Assembly: GCF_002356355.1 (NCBI RefSeq)
Contig: NZ_AP018052.1
Span: 806,001-870,000, forward strand
Source of the DNA: Thiohalobacter thiocyanaticus
GTDB taxonomy: Bacteria; Pseudomonadota; Gammaproteobacteria; Thiohalobacterales; Thiohalobacteraceae
Direction: 5' to 3'
DNA length: 64,000 bases
The notes beneath the pieces were generated by a model, which was given only the letters and a program-made list of their open reading frames with translations, was not told where the DNA came from and ran no database searches. Position 1 is the first letter of the stretch. Each line of letters starts with the position of its first letter. Positions 1 to 7,996 of the stretch are shown piece after piece. A program made the position numbers and the translations under genes.

Positions 1-487
1 GGCCCGGGTCGAGGAGAGTGCCCGCGCGCTCACCGAACTGCAACAGGCCTACCGCTGGCTGCAGCGCGATCTGGAGCAGGTGGTCGCGCGGCCGGTCCGC
101 GATGAACTGGGCGGGGAGCAACTGGCCCTGCAGGCCGGCAGCCGCTATGGGGTGATGCTGACGCTGACCCGCGGCGGCTGGCGCAATCCCGCCGGCCAGG
201 ATCGCAGCACCCTGATGCGGGTGGCCTACCGGCTGGATGACGAGACCCTGGTCCGCCATCAGTGGCTGGTGCTGGACCGGGCCCAGGACAGCGAGCCGCT
301 GGATCGGGAGCTGCTGGACGGCGTGGAAGCGCTGGAGTTGCGCTGGCTGGACGCCGACGGCGACTGGCAGCCGCAGTGGCCGCCGCCCAACGTCCTGGAA
401 GAGGCCGGCCTGCCGCGTGCCGCCGAGGTCATTCTGCGCCTGACCGGCCGCGGCGAACTGCGCTGGCTGTTCCGGCTGCCGGGATAG
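1..487 (+). CDS. gspJ: Type II secretion minor pseudopilin GspJ (5' partial)
   Basis: The frame is open from base 2, so the gene begins before the window; the GTG at 80 is internal. The visible product has the GspJ pattern: a helix of the type ALTELQQAYRWLQRDLEQ followed by a beta-rich globular part with RPVRDELG and a GGWRNPAGQ segment. GspJ is a minor pseudopilin that helps form the tip of the T2SS pseudopilus in the periplasm. The prepilin leader and N-terminal hydrophobic helix are outside the window. gspK follows after a 179-bp gap holding a REP doublet, so the two are probably co-transcribed. Identity rests on sequence pattern plus the gspK-L-M-N genes downstream. Confidence 0.88.
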   Translation, partial: ARVEESARALTELQQAYRWLQRDLEQVVARPVRDELGGEQLALQAGSRYGVMLTLTRGGWRNPAGQDRSTLMRVAYRLDDETLVRHQWLVLDRAQDSEPLDRELLDGVEALELRWLDADGDWQPQWPPPNVLEEAGLPRAAEVILRLTGRGELRWLFRLPG

Positions 488-552
488 ATGGATGATTTGA
501 TAACCCTGTTTGCCAGGGAGCCATACGCAAACAACAACGGATGGGAGTGGAT

Positions 553-630
553 GTAGGTTGGGTCAGGTGCGTAGCAGCGTAATCCAACAGGCCGCGGGCT
601 GTCGGGTTACGCTGCGCTAACCCGACCTAC
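553..630. repeat. GTAG-headed REP doublet between gspJ and gspK
   Basis: Two inverted arms: a left arm starting GTAGGTTGGGTCAGG and a right arm ending GCGCTAACCCGACCTAC. The left arm is the more diverged. The family recurs at 4989, 41936, 43475 and 57162. GTAG at the foot of a hairpin is the hallmark of REPs mobilised by RAYT (REP-associated tyrosine) transposases. It lies inside a T2SS operon. Confidence 0.8.
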
Positions 631-666
631 GCGCTGACAAACATGTCTTCCGACGGAATGTATCCT

Positions 667-1608
667 ATGCAGCGACAGCGCGGTATCGCCCTGATCACGG
701 CCATCCTGCTGGTGAGCATCGCCACCATCACGGCCGTGACCCTGGCCGCGCGTCAGCAGTACGACCTGCGCCGCAGCGCCAACCTGCTCGACGGCGATCA
801 GGCCTATGCCTACGCCGAGGGGGTGGAGACCTGGGCGCGCCTGATCCTGGCCCGCGACGCCGGGGACAACCAGACCGATCACCTGCGCGAAGCCTGGGCC
901 ACGCAGCTGGCGCCGGTGCCGGTGCCGGGCGGACAGATCAATGGCCGCATCCGCGATGCCCAGGGACGGTTCAATCTCAACAACCTGGTGACCGATGCCG
1001 GCGCCGAGAACCCGCTGGCGGTGGAGCGCTACCGGCGCCTGCTGGCGCTGCTGCAGCTGGCGCCGGAACTGGCCGACAGTCTGCTGGACTGGCTGGATGC
1101 CGATATCGATCTGCGCCTGAACGGCGCGGAGGACAACGAATACCTGCTGGAGAGCCCGCCCTACCGCGCCGCCAACCGCCGGCTGACCGCGGTCAGCGAG
1201 TTGTACTACGTCCGGGGTTATGACGCCGAGGCCGTACGGCGCCTGCAGCCCTTCGTCACCGCCCTGCCGCAGCCCACCGCACTCAACGTCAACACGGTCG
1301 CGGTCCCGGAGCAGGAGCCGCGGCCCTTCGTGCTGCTGCAGATGCTGGTCGAGGACATGAGCGAGAGCGAGGCCCGCCAGCTGGTCACGGCACGCGGCGA
1401 GGACGGCTACGAATCGGTCGATGCCTTCGCCCAGGAGCCGGCCCTGGCCGGGCGCGCCCCGCAGCTGGATAATCTCACCGTGAGCAGCCAGTACTTCGTG
1501 GTCGAGGCCGAGGTCGACATCGGCACCGCCCGCAGCCGCCTGTTCAGCCTGCTGCGCCGGGACGGTGAGCAGCTGACCACGCTGCAACGCACCCGGGGTA
1601 CGCAGTGA
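667..1608 (+). CDS. gspK: Type II secretion minor pseudopilin GspK
   Basis: About 313 residues. The N-terminus MQRQRG-IALITAILLVSI is a short prepilin leader ending in Gly before a hydrophobic helix, the site cut by prepilin peptidase. As is usual for GspK, the +5 glutamate of other pseudopilins is missing (Thr there). The large globular domain contains the family features GRFNLNNL and SLLDWLDAD. GspK caps the pseudopilus with GspI and GspJ. ATG codons at 643 and 658 are in frame, but the start at 667 gives the normal short leader; no strong Shine-Dalgarno decides it. The gene lies between gspJ and gspL in the standard order. Confidence 0.9.
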   Translation: MQRQRGIALITAILLVSIATITAVTLAARQQYDLRRSANLLDGDQAYAYAEGVETWARLILARDAGDNQTDHLREAWATQLAPVPVPGGQINGRIRDAQGRFNLNNLVTDAGAENPLAVERYRRLLALLQLAPELADSLLDWLDADIDLRLNGAEDNEYLLESPPYRAANRRLTAVSELYYVRGYDAEAVRRLQPFVTALPQPTALNVNTVAVPEQEPRPFVLLQMLVEDMSESEARQLVTARGEDGYESVDAFAQEPALAGRAPQLDNLTVSSQYFVVEAEVDIGTARSRLFSLLRRDGEQLTTLQRTRGTQ

Positions 1609-1677
1609 ATGCCCGTTTTGCCAAGGTGGAGTGTTTCGGTTACTGTCTTCGCCAGCGGATGCCATAAAACGATAACC

Positions 1678-2895
1678 ATGCCTGAAACCCTGCTGATACG
1701 CCTCTCCGACGCCTCCGACGAAACGGTCGAATACGCCGTGATCGGTGCTGACGGCAAGCCGCTGACCCAGGTCCAGCGCGGGACGCCCGCCAGCCTCGCG
1801 GCCCAGGCCGCCGGCCGCCGGGTGGTGCTCGCGGTGCCGGGCACGGACGTGTCCCTGTTCCGGGTCGAGGTGCCCACCGACAACCGCCAGCGCATGCGCC
1901 GGGCGGTGCCCTATGCGCTGGAGGAACAACTGGCCGACGACGTCGACAGCCTGCACTTTGCTGTCGGCAGCCGCGGCGAAGACGGCCGGGTTGGCGTGGC
2001 CGTGGCCGCGCGCGAGCGGATGGCGCAGTGGCGGGACTGGTGCGACGGCGCCGGACTGGAGCCGGCGGCCTGGTATGCCGAGACCCAGCTGCTGATGCCC
2101 GCCGCCGATGCCTGGACGGGACTGATCGACGCCGCGGCCGACCGGCTGCTGCTGCGCGGCCCGGACGGTGCGGGCTATGCCGTCGACCGGGACATCTGGC
2201 CGGCGCTGGCGGCCCGGCTGGGCGAGCCGCGCCGGCTGCGCTGGCTGACCACCGGCAGCGGGGACGCCGAACTGCCCGGCGGGGAGGGGCTGGAACCCGA
2301 AACCGGCGCCTGGGCCCAGACGCCGCTGGAGCACCTGGCCGGCGGCTTGGTGCAGACCGGCCTGATCAACCTGTGTCAGGGCGACTACAGCCGCCAGCAG
2401 CAACTCGGACGCCTGCTGCGGCCCTGGCGCGCCGCCGCCGGACTGGTGCTGGCGGCCCTGGTGCTGGCCCTGGTCGGCAAGACGGTGCAGCTGCAGCGGC
2501 TGGAGGCGCGCCAGAGCGAACTCACCGCGCAGATCGAGCAACTCTACCGCGACACCTTTCCCCAGGCCCGGCGGGTGGTCAATGCCCGCCACCAGATGGA
2601 GCAGCAGCTGCTGGCCCTGCGCCGGGCCCAGGGGCAGGACGCGCTGGACTTCCTCGGTCTGCTGGCCAGCGCCGGCGAGGTGTTCAGTGCCGCCGAGGGG
2701 GTGCAGCTGCAGGGCGTGAGCTACCGCGACGGCCAGCTCGACGTGCAACTCACCGCCAGCGATCTGCAGAGCCTGGACAGGCTCAAGCAGCAGCTGGCGG
2801 CCGGCGGCCGGCTGCAGGTCGAGATCCAGTCCGCCACTGCCGGCGGCCAGCGCCGGGTCGAGGGCCGGCTGCGCATCGCCGGGGCACGCACATGA
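1678..2895 (+). CDS. gspL: Type II secretion inner-membrane assembly protein GspL
   Basis: About 405 residues. The N-terminal cytoplasmic actin-like domain begins MPETLLIRLSD; a single membrane segment (AAGLVLAALVLALVG) lies about 60% along, followed by a periplasmic ferredoxin-like domain. GspL recruits the GspE ATPase and pairs with GspM. An in-frame ATG at 1609, directly after the gspK stop, would add 23 residues without family character, so 1678 is preferred. The stop overlaps the gspM start in an ATGA, indicating translational coupling. Confidence 0.9.
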   Translation: MPETLLIRLSDASDETVEYAVIGADGKPLTQVQRGTPASLAAQAAGRRVVLAVPGTDVSLFRVEVPTDNRQRMRRAVPYALEEQLADDVDSLHFAVGSRGEDGRVGVAVAARERMAQWRDWCDGAGLEPAAWYAETQLLMPAADAWTGLIDAAADRLLLRGPDGAGYAVDRDIWPALAARLGEPRRLRWLTTGSGDAELPGGEGLEPETGAWAQTPLEHLAGGLVQTGLINLCQGDYSRQQQLGRLLRPWRAAAGLVLAALVLALVGKTVQLQRLEARQSELTAQIEQLYRDTFPQARRVVNARHQMEQQLLALRRAQGQDALDFLGLLASAGEVFSAAEGVQLQGVSYRDGQLDVQLTASDLQSLDRLKQQLAAGGRLQVEIQSATAGGQRRVEGRLRIAGART

Positions 2896-3383
2896 AGGCC
2901 TGGTTCCTGAGCCTGGCGCCGCGCGAGCGGGCGATCGTGGCCGCCGGCGCCGCGGTCCTGCTGCTGCTGGTACTGTGGCTGTGGCTGTGGGAACCGCTGG
3001 CCCAGCGGGTGGAGGCGTTGGAGCAGGGCGTGGCCGTACAGGAGGAGGACCTGGCCTGGATGCAGCAGGCCGCCGCCGAGATTACACAGCTGCGCCGCAG
3101 CGGCGGCGCCGGCGGCGCGGGCGGTCTGCAGGGCCGCTCGCTGCTGACGGTGGTCGATCAGGCCACGCGGACGGCCGGATTGAACACCGGCCTCAAGCGC
3201 ATCGAGCCCGAAGGTCAGGCCCGGGTGCGGGTGCAGTTCGAACAGATCGCCTTCGATGACTTCATGCGCTGGCTGGACGGCCTGCAGCGCCAGTACGGCG
3301 TCTTCACCCAGACCATCACCATCGAGCGCGAGGAGGCGCCGGGCCGGGTCAATATCCGGCTCACCCTGGACGCCCCGGCATGA
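2892..3383 (+). CDS. gspM: Type II secretion inner-membrane protein GspM
   Basis: 163 residues: a short cytoplasmic N-terminus (MKAWFLSLAPRERAIV), one membrane helix rich in Leu and Trp, a coiled region, then a small periplasmic ferredoxin-like domain ending in LTLDAPA. GspM binds GspL and stabilises the inner-membrane platform. It overlaps both gspL and gspN by ATGA junctions, so translation of L-M-N is coupled. Length and topology fit the family. Confidence 0.9.
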   Translation: MKAWFLSLAPRERAIVAAGAAVLLLLVLWLWLWEPLAQRVEALEQGVAVQEEDLAWMQQAAAEITQLRRSGGAGGAGGLQGRSLLTVVDQATRTAGLNTGLKRIEPEGQARVRVQFEQIAFDDFMRWLDGLQRQYGVFTQTITIEREEAPGRVNIRLTLDAPA

Positions 3384-4171
3384 GGTTGAAGCCCTGGCTG
3401 AAATGGCTGGCTGCCGGCGCTGCCCTCTATCTTCTGCTGCTGTTCCTGACCCTGCCGGCGGCCCGGCTGACCGGACATCTGACGGCCCGGCTGGCCGAAC
3501 TGCCCCAGGCCCCGGCACTGCGGCTGCAGGGGGTGAGCGGCCCCTGGTGGCATGGCCGGGTCGAGCGGTTGCAGCTGGAAGGGTTCGTCCTGGGTCCGCT
3601 GCAGTGGCGCTGGCGGCCGACCGCCCTGCTGCGGGGCCGCTTCGGCCTGAGCCTGGAACTGGAAGCCGCCAGTGTGCCCGCCGGGCGGGGGCGGCTGGCC
3701 GTCGGCCCCGGCGGCAGCCTCTACATCGACGCCCTCGATCTGGAACTGACCGCTGCGCAACTGCTGCAGCGGTTGCCCGCCCTGCCGGTCCCGGTGCAGG
3801 CCAGCGGACGGCTGAGCCTGGAACTGACGCGCGCGGTGGTGGGCCCGGACGGTCTGCCGCGCGAACTCCAGGGGCAGCTGCAATGGCGCGAGGCCGGACT
3901 GCAGAGCCCGCTGGCCGCGCGGCTGGAGCACCTGGTCGCCGAACTGGCCAGCGAGGAGGCCGGACTGGTGGCGCGGCTCTCCGACCGCGGCGGCGACCTG
4001 GACCTGGGCGGCGAGGCCCGCCTGGACCCGGCCAGCGGCCGCTACCGGCTGGATCTGCAACTGCGCGCGCGCGACAATCCCGAACTGCGCGACAGCCTGG
4101 CGCTCATGGGCCGGCCCGATGCCCGCGGTTATCACAATCTGCGCCAGAGCGGCCGGCTGCCACTGCCCTGA
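3380..4171 (+). CDS. gspN: Type II secretion protein GspN
   Basis: 263 residues. An N-terminal membrane anchor (about residues 10-30, with LYLLLLFLTLPAARL) is followed by a beta-rich periplasmic domain containing the family-typical GVSGPWWHGR and GPLQWRWRP. GspN is an accessory T2SS component found in a subset of gammaproteobacteria; its precise role is poorly defined. Last gene of this T2SS block; a run of REP doublets follows at once. Confidence 0.85.
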   Translation: MRLKPWLKWLAAGAALYLLLLFLTLPAARLTGHLTARLAELPQAPALRLQGVSGPWWHGRVERLQLEGFVLGPLQWRWRPTALLRGRFGLSLELEAASVPAGRGRLAVGPGGSLYIDALDLELTAAQLLQRLPALPVPVQASGRLSLELTRAVVGPDGLPRELQGQLQWREAGLQSPLAARLEHLVAELASEEAGLVARLSDRGGDLDLGGEARLDPASGRYRLDLQLRARDNPELRDSLALMGRPDARGYHNLRQSGRLPLP

Positions 4172-4180
4172 TCGGCATGG

Positions 4181-4445
4181 GCAGGATGGGTGAAGCGAAG
4201 CGTAACCCAGCATGGCTGCGGTCAGGCGATGGGTTGCGACGCTCCACGCCTCCACCCATCCTACAGGCAGCGTAGGATGGGTGAAGCGAAGCGTAACCCA
4301 GCATGGCTGCGGTCAGGCGATGGGTTGCGGCGCGCCGCGCCTCCACCCATCCTACAGGCAGCGTAGGATGGGTGAAGCGAAGCGTAACCCATCGTTGCCC
4401 GGCATCGCGATGGGTTGCGGCGCTGCGCGCCTCCACCCATCCTAC
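4181..4445. repeat. Three tandem GTAG-headed REP doublets
   Basis: Copies at about 4181-4264, 4272-4355 and 4363-4445. Each runs from (G)TAGGATGGGTGAAGCG to CTCCACCCATCCTAC and is separated from the next by the same 7-bp spacer AGGCAGC, a period of about 91 bp. Copies 1 and 2 are nearly identical in the loop; copy 3 has a different loop (ATCGTTGCCCGGCATCGCGA). The first copy has GCAG instead of GTAG. It fills the gap between gspN and the next gene. Confidence 0.9.
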
Positions 4446-4462
4446 GCGAAGAGTCTGGAGCC

Positions 4463-4870
4463 ATGACACGTACCCCGGCACCCCGTCACATCGAGATCAC
4501 CCCCGAGAACAAATGCGGCTTCTGCCCCGGCAGCAAGTGCTGCACCTACATCACCCAGAAGATCCCGGGGCCGCGCTCCATGGCCGACTTCGATCATCTG
4601 CTGTGGCAGCTCGCCCATCGCGGCGTGCAGGCCTACCGCGACAGCGACGGCTGGTATCTGCTCATTACCCACCCCTGCAACTTCCTGCAGCCGGACGGGC
4701 GCTGCGGCATCTACGCCACCCGCCCGCAGCTGTGCCGGGACTACACCAACGACTTCTGCGAATTCGACCAGCCGGCCGAGGAGGGATTCGATCTGTATTT
4801 CCCGGACTACGCGTCGCTGGATGCCTACTGCAGGCAGCGGTTCAGGCGCTGGGATGCGCGGTTCGGGTGA
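4463..4870 (+). CDS. YkgJ-family cysteine-cluster protein
   Basis: 135 residues. The conserved Cys cluster is visible near the N-terminus (CGFCPGSKCC) with further Cys in HPCNFL, GRCGIYATRPQLCRDY and FCEF. This is the pattern of the YkgJ/UPF0153 zinc- or iron-chelating domain (CxxxCxxCC type). The function of the family is not established. Start at the ATG at 4463 with a CTGGAG ribosome site just upstream; the longer reading from 4415 is encoded by the REP repeat and is rejected. Confidence 0.82.
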   Translation: MTRTPAPRHIEITPENKCGFCPGSKCCTYITQKIPGPRSMADFDHLLWQLAHRGVQAYRDSDGWYLLITHPCNFLQPDGRCGIYATRPQLCRDYTNDFCEFDQPAEEGFDLYFPDYASLDAYCRQRFRRWDARFG

Positions 4871-4902
4871 GTGAGGAGTGGCGGCCCATATTCTGTTTCA
4901 GC

Positions 4903-4975
4903 CGTCATCCCCGCGCAGGCGGGGGATCCAGCTAGCGCTGCGGCCACTGGATCCCGGCCTGCGCCGGGATGACGG
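4903..4975. repeat. dRS3-like ATTCCC-type palindrome pair
   Basis: Left arm GTCATCCCCGCGCAGGCGGG and right arm CCCGGCCTGCGCCGGGATGA, each itself palindromic, separated by about 25 bp. The family resembles the dRS3 repeat of Neisseria (ATTCCC-N8-GGGAAT). Confidence 0.85.
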
Positions 4976-4988
4976 AGGCAACGGAATC

Positions 4989-5069
4989 GTAGGTCGGGTT
5001 AGCCCGTCAGGGCGTAACCCGACGTGGATCGCGGTATATGTCGGGTTACGCTGCGCTAACCCGACCTAC
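4989..5069. repeat. GTAG-headed REP doublet overlapping the 3' end of yrfG
   Basis: Runs from GTAGGTCGGGTTAGCCCG to GCGCTAACCCGACCTAC. The right end lies inside the yrfG reading frame on the minus strand and provides its last codons and stop. Confidence 0.88.
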
Positions 5070-5736
5070 ACCCTTCTGAACCCAACGACCGGATCAGTTC
5101 ATCGAACCCGTCGATGGCCTCGAACTCCCCGGTATCGCGTTCGGGCCCGCGGGTGTCGGGGCGCTTCACCGCCCGCAGGTGCTCGATGCCGTAGTCACGG
5201 GCCGAGCGCAGCACCGGCAGGCTGTCGTCGATGAGCAGGGCAGCGTCTTCCCGGTAGGGCACCCGGTCCTTGAGCCAGTCCCAGAAACGGCGGTCCTCCT
5301 TGGGGCGGCCGAAATCGTGCGAGCAGATCTGGCGGTCGAAATGTCCGCCCAGTGCGGTCTCCTGCAGCTTGAGTTCCAGTGCCATGTGGTGGGCGTTGGT
5401 CACCAGCACGATCTCCTTGCCGTGGGCGCGGGCCAGGTCGAGGAAATCGGTGACATGCGGATGGATGGCGATCAGTTCCCGGATCTCGCGTTTGAGTTCG
5501 GCGATATCCAGATCCAGCTGCTCGGTCCAGTAGTTGACGCAGTACCACTGCATGGTGCCTTCCATGGCGCGGAAGCGCGGATACAGCCGGGCCTTGGCCT
5601 CGTCCGGGGCCAGGCCGTGGCGTTCGGCGTAGCGCAGCGGTACGTGCTCCAGCCAGAAATGGTTGTCGAAGTGCAGGTCCAGCAGGGTGCCGTCCATGTC
5701 CAGCAGCAGGGTCTGTATGCGGTTCCAGGTCAGCAT
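5056..5736 (-). CDS. yrfG: HAD-family GMP/IMP nucleotidase (YrfG type)
   Basis: 226 residues. HAD motif I is LLLDMDGTLLDL near the N-terminus, motif II is VTNAHH, a Lys sits in FGRPKEDRRFW, and the acidic motif is LLIDDSLPVL. The DNHFW and HVPLRYAERHG segments are typical of YrfG, which dephosphorylates purine nucleoside monophosphates. Start chosen at MLTWNRIQ; the longer reading to 5799 lacks family similarity. The last five codons and the stop come from a REP doublet (end ...GCRSG), replacing whatever the original C-terminus was. It is divergent from nudE, its neighbour in enterobacteria as well. Confidence 0.85.
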   Translation of the reverse strand: MLTWNRIQTLLLDMDGTLLDLHFDNHFWLEHVPLRYAERHGLAPDEAKARLYPRFRAMEGTMQWYCVNYWTEQLDLDIAELKREIRELIAIHPHVTDFLDLARAHGKEIVLVTNAHHMALELKLQETALGGHFDRQICSHDFGRPKEDRRFWDWLKDRVPYREDAALLIDDSLPVLRSARDYGIEHLRAVKRPDTRGPERDTGEFEAIDGFDELIRSLGSEGCRSG

Positions 5737-5838
5737 GGTGCGTCTCGCTCGGGTCGCGGCGGTGGGGCCGGGGGTGTAGAATGCGAATGATAATATCAAG
5801 GGTCTTCTGTTGCACGGTGGCTGGGAAGCCTGGCTACA

Positions 5839-5908
5839 CCGTCATTCCCGCGAAGGCGGGAATCTATAGCCCTTAAACCACTGGATTCCCGCCTTCGCGG
5901 GAATGACG
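5839..5908. repeat. dRS3-like palindrome pair
   Basis: GTCATTCCCGCGAAGGCGGG followed about 20 bp later by ATTCCCGCCTTCGCGGGAAT; GAAGG cores instead of the GCAGG cores seen elsewhere. It lies between yrfG and nudE. Confidence 0.85.
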
Positions 5909-5956
5909 AAATAAAAAAGGAGAATGCGGCGCGCCCGGTCGGGCGCGTCGTCCCTG

Positions 5957-5991
5957 AGAGATTGCCGCGGCGCTATGCGCCTCGCAATGAC
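5957..5991. repeat. ATTGCGAG-type repeat, single copy
   Basis: AGAGATTGCCGCGGCGCTAT followed by GCGCCTCGCAATGAC. The same unit recurs as a pair at 40127-40231. It ends 8 bp before the nudE start codon, so it may also influence nudE translation. Confidence 0.75.
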
Positions 5992-5999
5992 AACCCATT

Positions 6000-6545
6000 A
6001 TGTCACATGACCCCGAAATCCTGAACGTCCGCTCCGTGGCCCGTTCCCGCCTGTTCGAGATCGAGGCGCTGGACCTGCGCTTCGGCAACGGCGAGCAGCG
6101 TACCTTCGAGCGCCTGCAGGCCGCGGCGTCGGGGGCGGTGCTGATCGTGCCCCTGATCGACGCCGACAGCTTCTGGCTGATCCGGGAGTATGCCGCCGGC
6201 ACCGAGCGCTACGAACTGGGCTTTCCCAAGGGTCGGATCGAGCCGGGCGAGGACCCGCTGGCCGCCGCCAACCGCGAACTGCGTGAGGAGCTCGGCCTGG
6301 CCGCGCGCCGGCTGGAACCGGTCACCCGCCTGTCGCTGGCGCCGGGCTATTTCGGGCATATGACCGAGGTGGTGCTGGCCGGCGAACTGCATCCGGATGC
6401 GCTGGAGGGCGACGAACCCGAGCCGCTGGAACTGGTGCGCTGGCGTTTCGATGACCTGGCGGCGCTGCTGGCCCGCGATGACTTTACCGAGGCGCGCAGT
6501 ATCGCCGCGCTGTTTCTGATACGTGAGAGGTTCAAGCATGAGTGA
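6000..6545 (+). CDS. nudE: ADP-compound hydrolase NudE (Nudix)
   Basis: 181 residues with a full Nudix box around residues 78-100: G(R)IEPGEDPLAAANRELREELGL. The N-terminal domain (RSRLFEIEALDLRFGNG) and RYELGFPKG are characteristic of NudE, which hydrolyses ADP-ribose, NADH and Ap3A. No clear ribosome site precedes ATG 6000; a repeat ends 8 bp upstream. The 3' end overlaps cysQ by 8 bp, so the two genes are translationally coupled. Confidence 0.9.
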   Translation: MSHDPEILNVRSVARSRLFEIEALDLRFGNGEQRTFERLQAAASGAVLIVPLIDADSFWLIREYAAGTERYELGFPKGRIEPGEDPLAAANRELREELGLAARRLEPVTRLSLAPGYFGHMTEVVLAGELHPDALEGDEPEPLELVRWRFDDLAALLARDDFTEARSIAALFLIRERFKHE

Positions 6546-7344
6546 TTCCGTCGATCCCCGCTCCCTGCTGGCGCAGGTCAAGGATCTGGCCCGCGAGGCC
6601 GGTGCCCGCATCCTGGAGGTCTACGACACCGATTTCGATGTCGAGTCCAAGGAGGACAACTCCCCCCTGACCGCCGCCGACATGGCCTCGCACACGGCCA
6701 TCATCAACGGGCTGCGCGCGCTCACCCCGGAGATCCCGGTGCTGTCGGAGGAATCCGCCGACGTGCCCTATGACGAGCGGTGCCAGTGGGACTGGTACTG
6801 GCTGATCGATCCGCTGGACGGCACCAAGGAGTTCATCAAACGCAATGGCGAGTTCACCGTCAATATCGCCCTGATCCACGGCGGCCGGCCGGTGCTGGGC
6901 GTGGTCTATGTGCCGGTCAAGCAGTGGCTGTACACCGGCTGCGAGGGCGAGGGCGCGACCAAACAGGTGGGCGACAAGCCGGCCGAACCGATCCGGGTGA
7001 GCAAGCTGAGTGACGGGCCGGTGCGGGTGGTCGGTTCGCGCTCGCATCGCGGCGACAGCCTGGAGGCCTTTCTGCACAAGCTCGGCGAGCACGAGATCGT
7101 CAGCATGGGCAGTTCGCTCAAGCTGTGCCTGGTCGCCGAGGGCGAGGCCGACATCTACCCGCGTCTGGGCCCGACCTCGGAATGGGACACCGCCGCGGCC
7201 CAGTGCGTGGTCGAGCAGGCCGGCGGCCGGGTCACGGACCTGGAAATGCAGGAACTGCGCTACAACCAGAAGGAGTCGGTGCTCAATCCCTTCTTTCTGG
7301 TGATCGCGGACGACAGCCGGGACTGGGCGCAGTATCTGGAGTGA
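6538..7344 (+). CDS. cysQ: 3'(2'),5'-bisphosphate nucleotidase CysQ
   Basis: 268 residues of the inositol-monophosphatase superfamily. Metal-binding motifs are SEESAD and the DPLDGTKEFI signature, plus WDTAAAQCVVEQAGG near the C-terminus. CysQ removes the 3' phosphate of PAP, the by-product of PAPS-dependent sulfation and sulfate assimilation. Start at ATG 6538 with GAGAGG upstream. PAP removal fits the two PAPS-type sulfotransferases at 20.7 and 29.5 kb, although cysQ is also a common housekeeping gene. Confidence 0.92.
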   Translation: MSDSVDPRSLLAQVKDLAREAGARILEVYDTDFDVESKEDNSPLTAADMASHTAIINGLRALTPEIPVLSEESADVPYDERCQWDWYWLIDPLDGTKEFIKRNGEFTVNIALIHGGRPVLGVVYVPVKQWLYTGCEGEGATKQVGDKPAEPIRVSKLSDGPVRVVGSRSHRGDSLEAFLHKLGEHEIVSMGSSLKLCLVAEGEADIYPRLGPTSEWDTAAAQCVVEQAGGRVTDLEMQELRYNQKESVLNPFFLVIADDSRDWAQYLE

Positions 7345-7376
7345 GGTGCGGGGTACTGGGGACCTTTGAATTTACC

Positions 7377-7509
7377 CCGTCATCCCCGCGCAGGCGGGGA
7401 TCCAGTGGCCACGGCGGCTTATGGATTACTCGCTGCGCTCGCCCTTCGGGCCGCCCTGTGGGCGTTCAACGCGCTTCGCGCTTTTGTCCCGCCTGCGCGG
7501 GAATGACGG
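7377..7509. repeat. dRS3-like pair with a long atypical centre
   Basis: Left arm GTCATCCCCGCGCAGGCGGG and right arm CCGCCTGCGCGGGAATGACG are separated by about 90 bp rich in GCGC/TTCGGGC inverted segments, much longer than the usual 25 bp. Confidence 0.75.
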
Positions 7510-7518
7510 AGGTAGAGC

Positions 7519-7598
7519 GTAGGATGGGTGAAGCGCAGCGTAACCCATCGTGGTCGGCACATGATGGGTTGCGGCGCACGCGCCTCCACCCATCCTAC
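7519..7598. repeat. GTAG-headed REP doublet supplying the vanZ-like stop codon
   Basis: GTAGGATGGGTGAAGCGCAG to CGCCTCCACCCATCCTAC. On the minus strand the GTAG head gives the TAG stop of the VanZ-family gene. Confidence 0.88.
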
Positions 7599-7993
7599 GT
7601 GCTGAGTCTTCTGACCAGGGTGTGCAGGACCATCACCCCCACCGCCGCCCCCACCCCGTCGGCCAGCACGTCCAGTACATCCGGCTCGCGCCCGGGCACA
7701 AAACTCTGGTGCCACTCGTCGCTGATCCCGTACAGCACCGCCAGCCCCAGCGCCAGCCAGCGCGCCTGCGCGGCATAGCCGGCCGGACCCGGCCGGAACA
7801 GCGCCAGATACAGCCCGCCCAGCACCGCGTAGACGATGGCGTGGAACAGCTTGTCCTGGCCGGGGAACAGCATGGGGGCGTCGATGGCCGGCTGGTCGGA
7901 GAGCAGATACAGCACCCCCATCCAGACCAGGGCCAGCACCAGGCTGAGCAGGCGCACGGCAGGGTGGCCGGCCAGGCGGTGCAGTGAGAGCAC
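7595..7993 (-). CDS. VanZ-family membrane protein
   Basis: 132 residues, about four membrane helices. Family features are DKLFHAIVYAVLGGLY and GISDEWHQSFVPGREPDVLDVLADGVGAA. VanZ-like proteins are small membrane proteins of unknown biochemical activity and are frequent in exosortase/exopolysaccharide loci. It is the last gene of the minus-strand exopolysaccharide run, 3 bp from the ATPase gene stop. Its own stop TAG comes from the adjoining REP doublet, so the C-terminus (RLST) may be slightly altered. Confidence 0.85.
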   Translation of the reverse strand: MLSLHRLAGHPAVRLLSLVLALVWMGVLYLLSDQPAIDAPMLFPGQDKLFHAIVYAVLGGLYLALFRPGPAGYAAQARWLALGLAVLYGISDEWHQSFVPGREPDVLDVLADGVGAAVGVMVLHTLVRRLST

Positions 7994-7996
7994 GGA

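Noticed and set aside
607-2748. Long open frame on the minus strand opposite gspK-gspL (713 codons)
   Set aside because: Antisense shadow of GC-rich coding DNA; low-complexity Gln/Ala/Gly/Arg translation, no domain, no ribosome site. The same applies to other long antisense frames opposite accC, purH, gspD, gspE and gspF.
4104-4481. Small open frames across the REP tandem on both strands
   Set aside because: They translate the repeat itself (MGYASLHPSY-type peptides recurring wherever the repeat occurs) and have no independent support.
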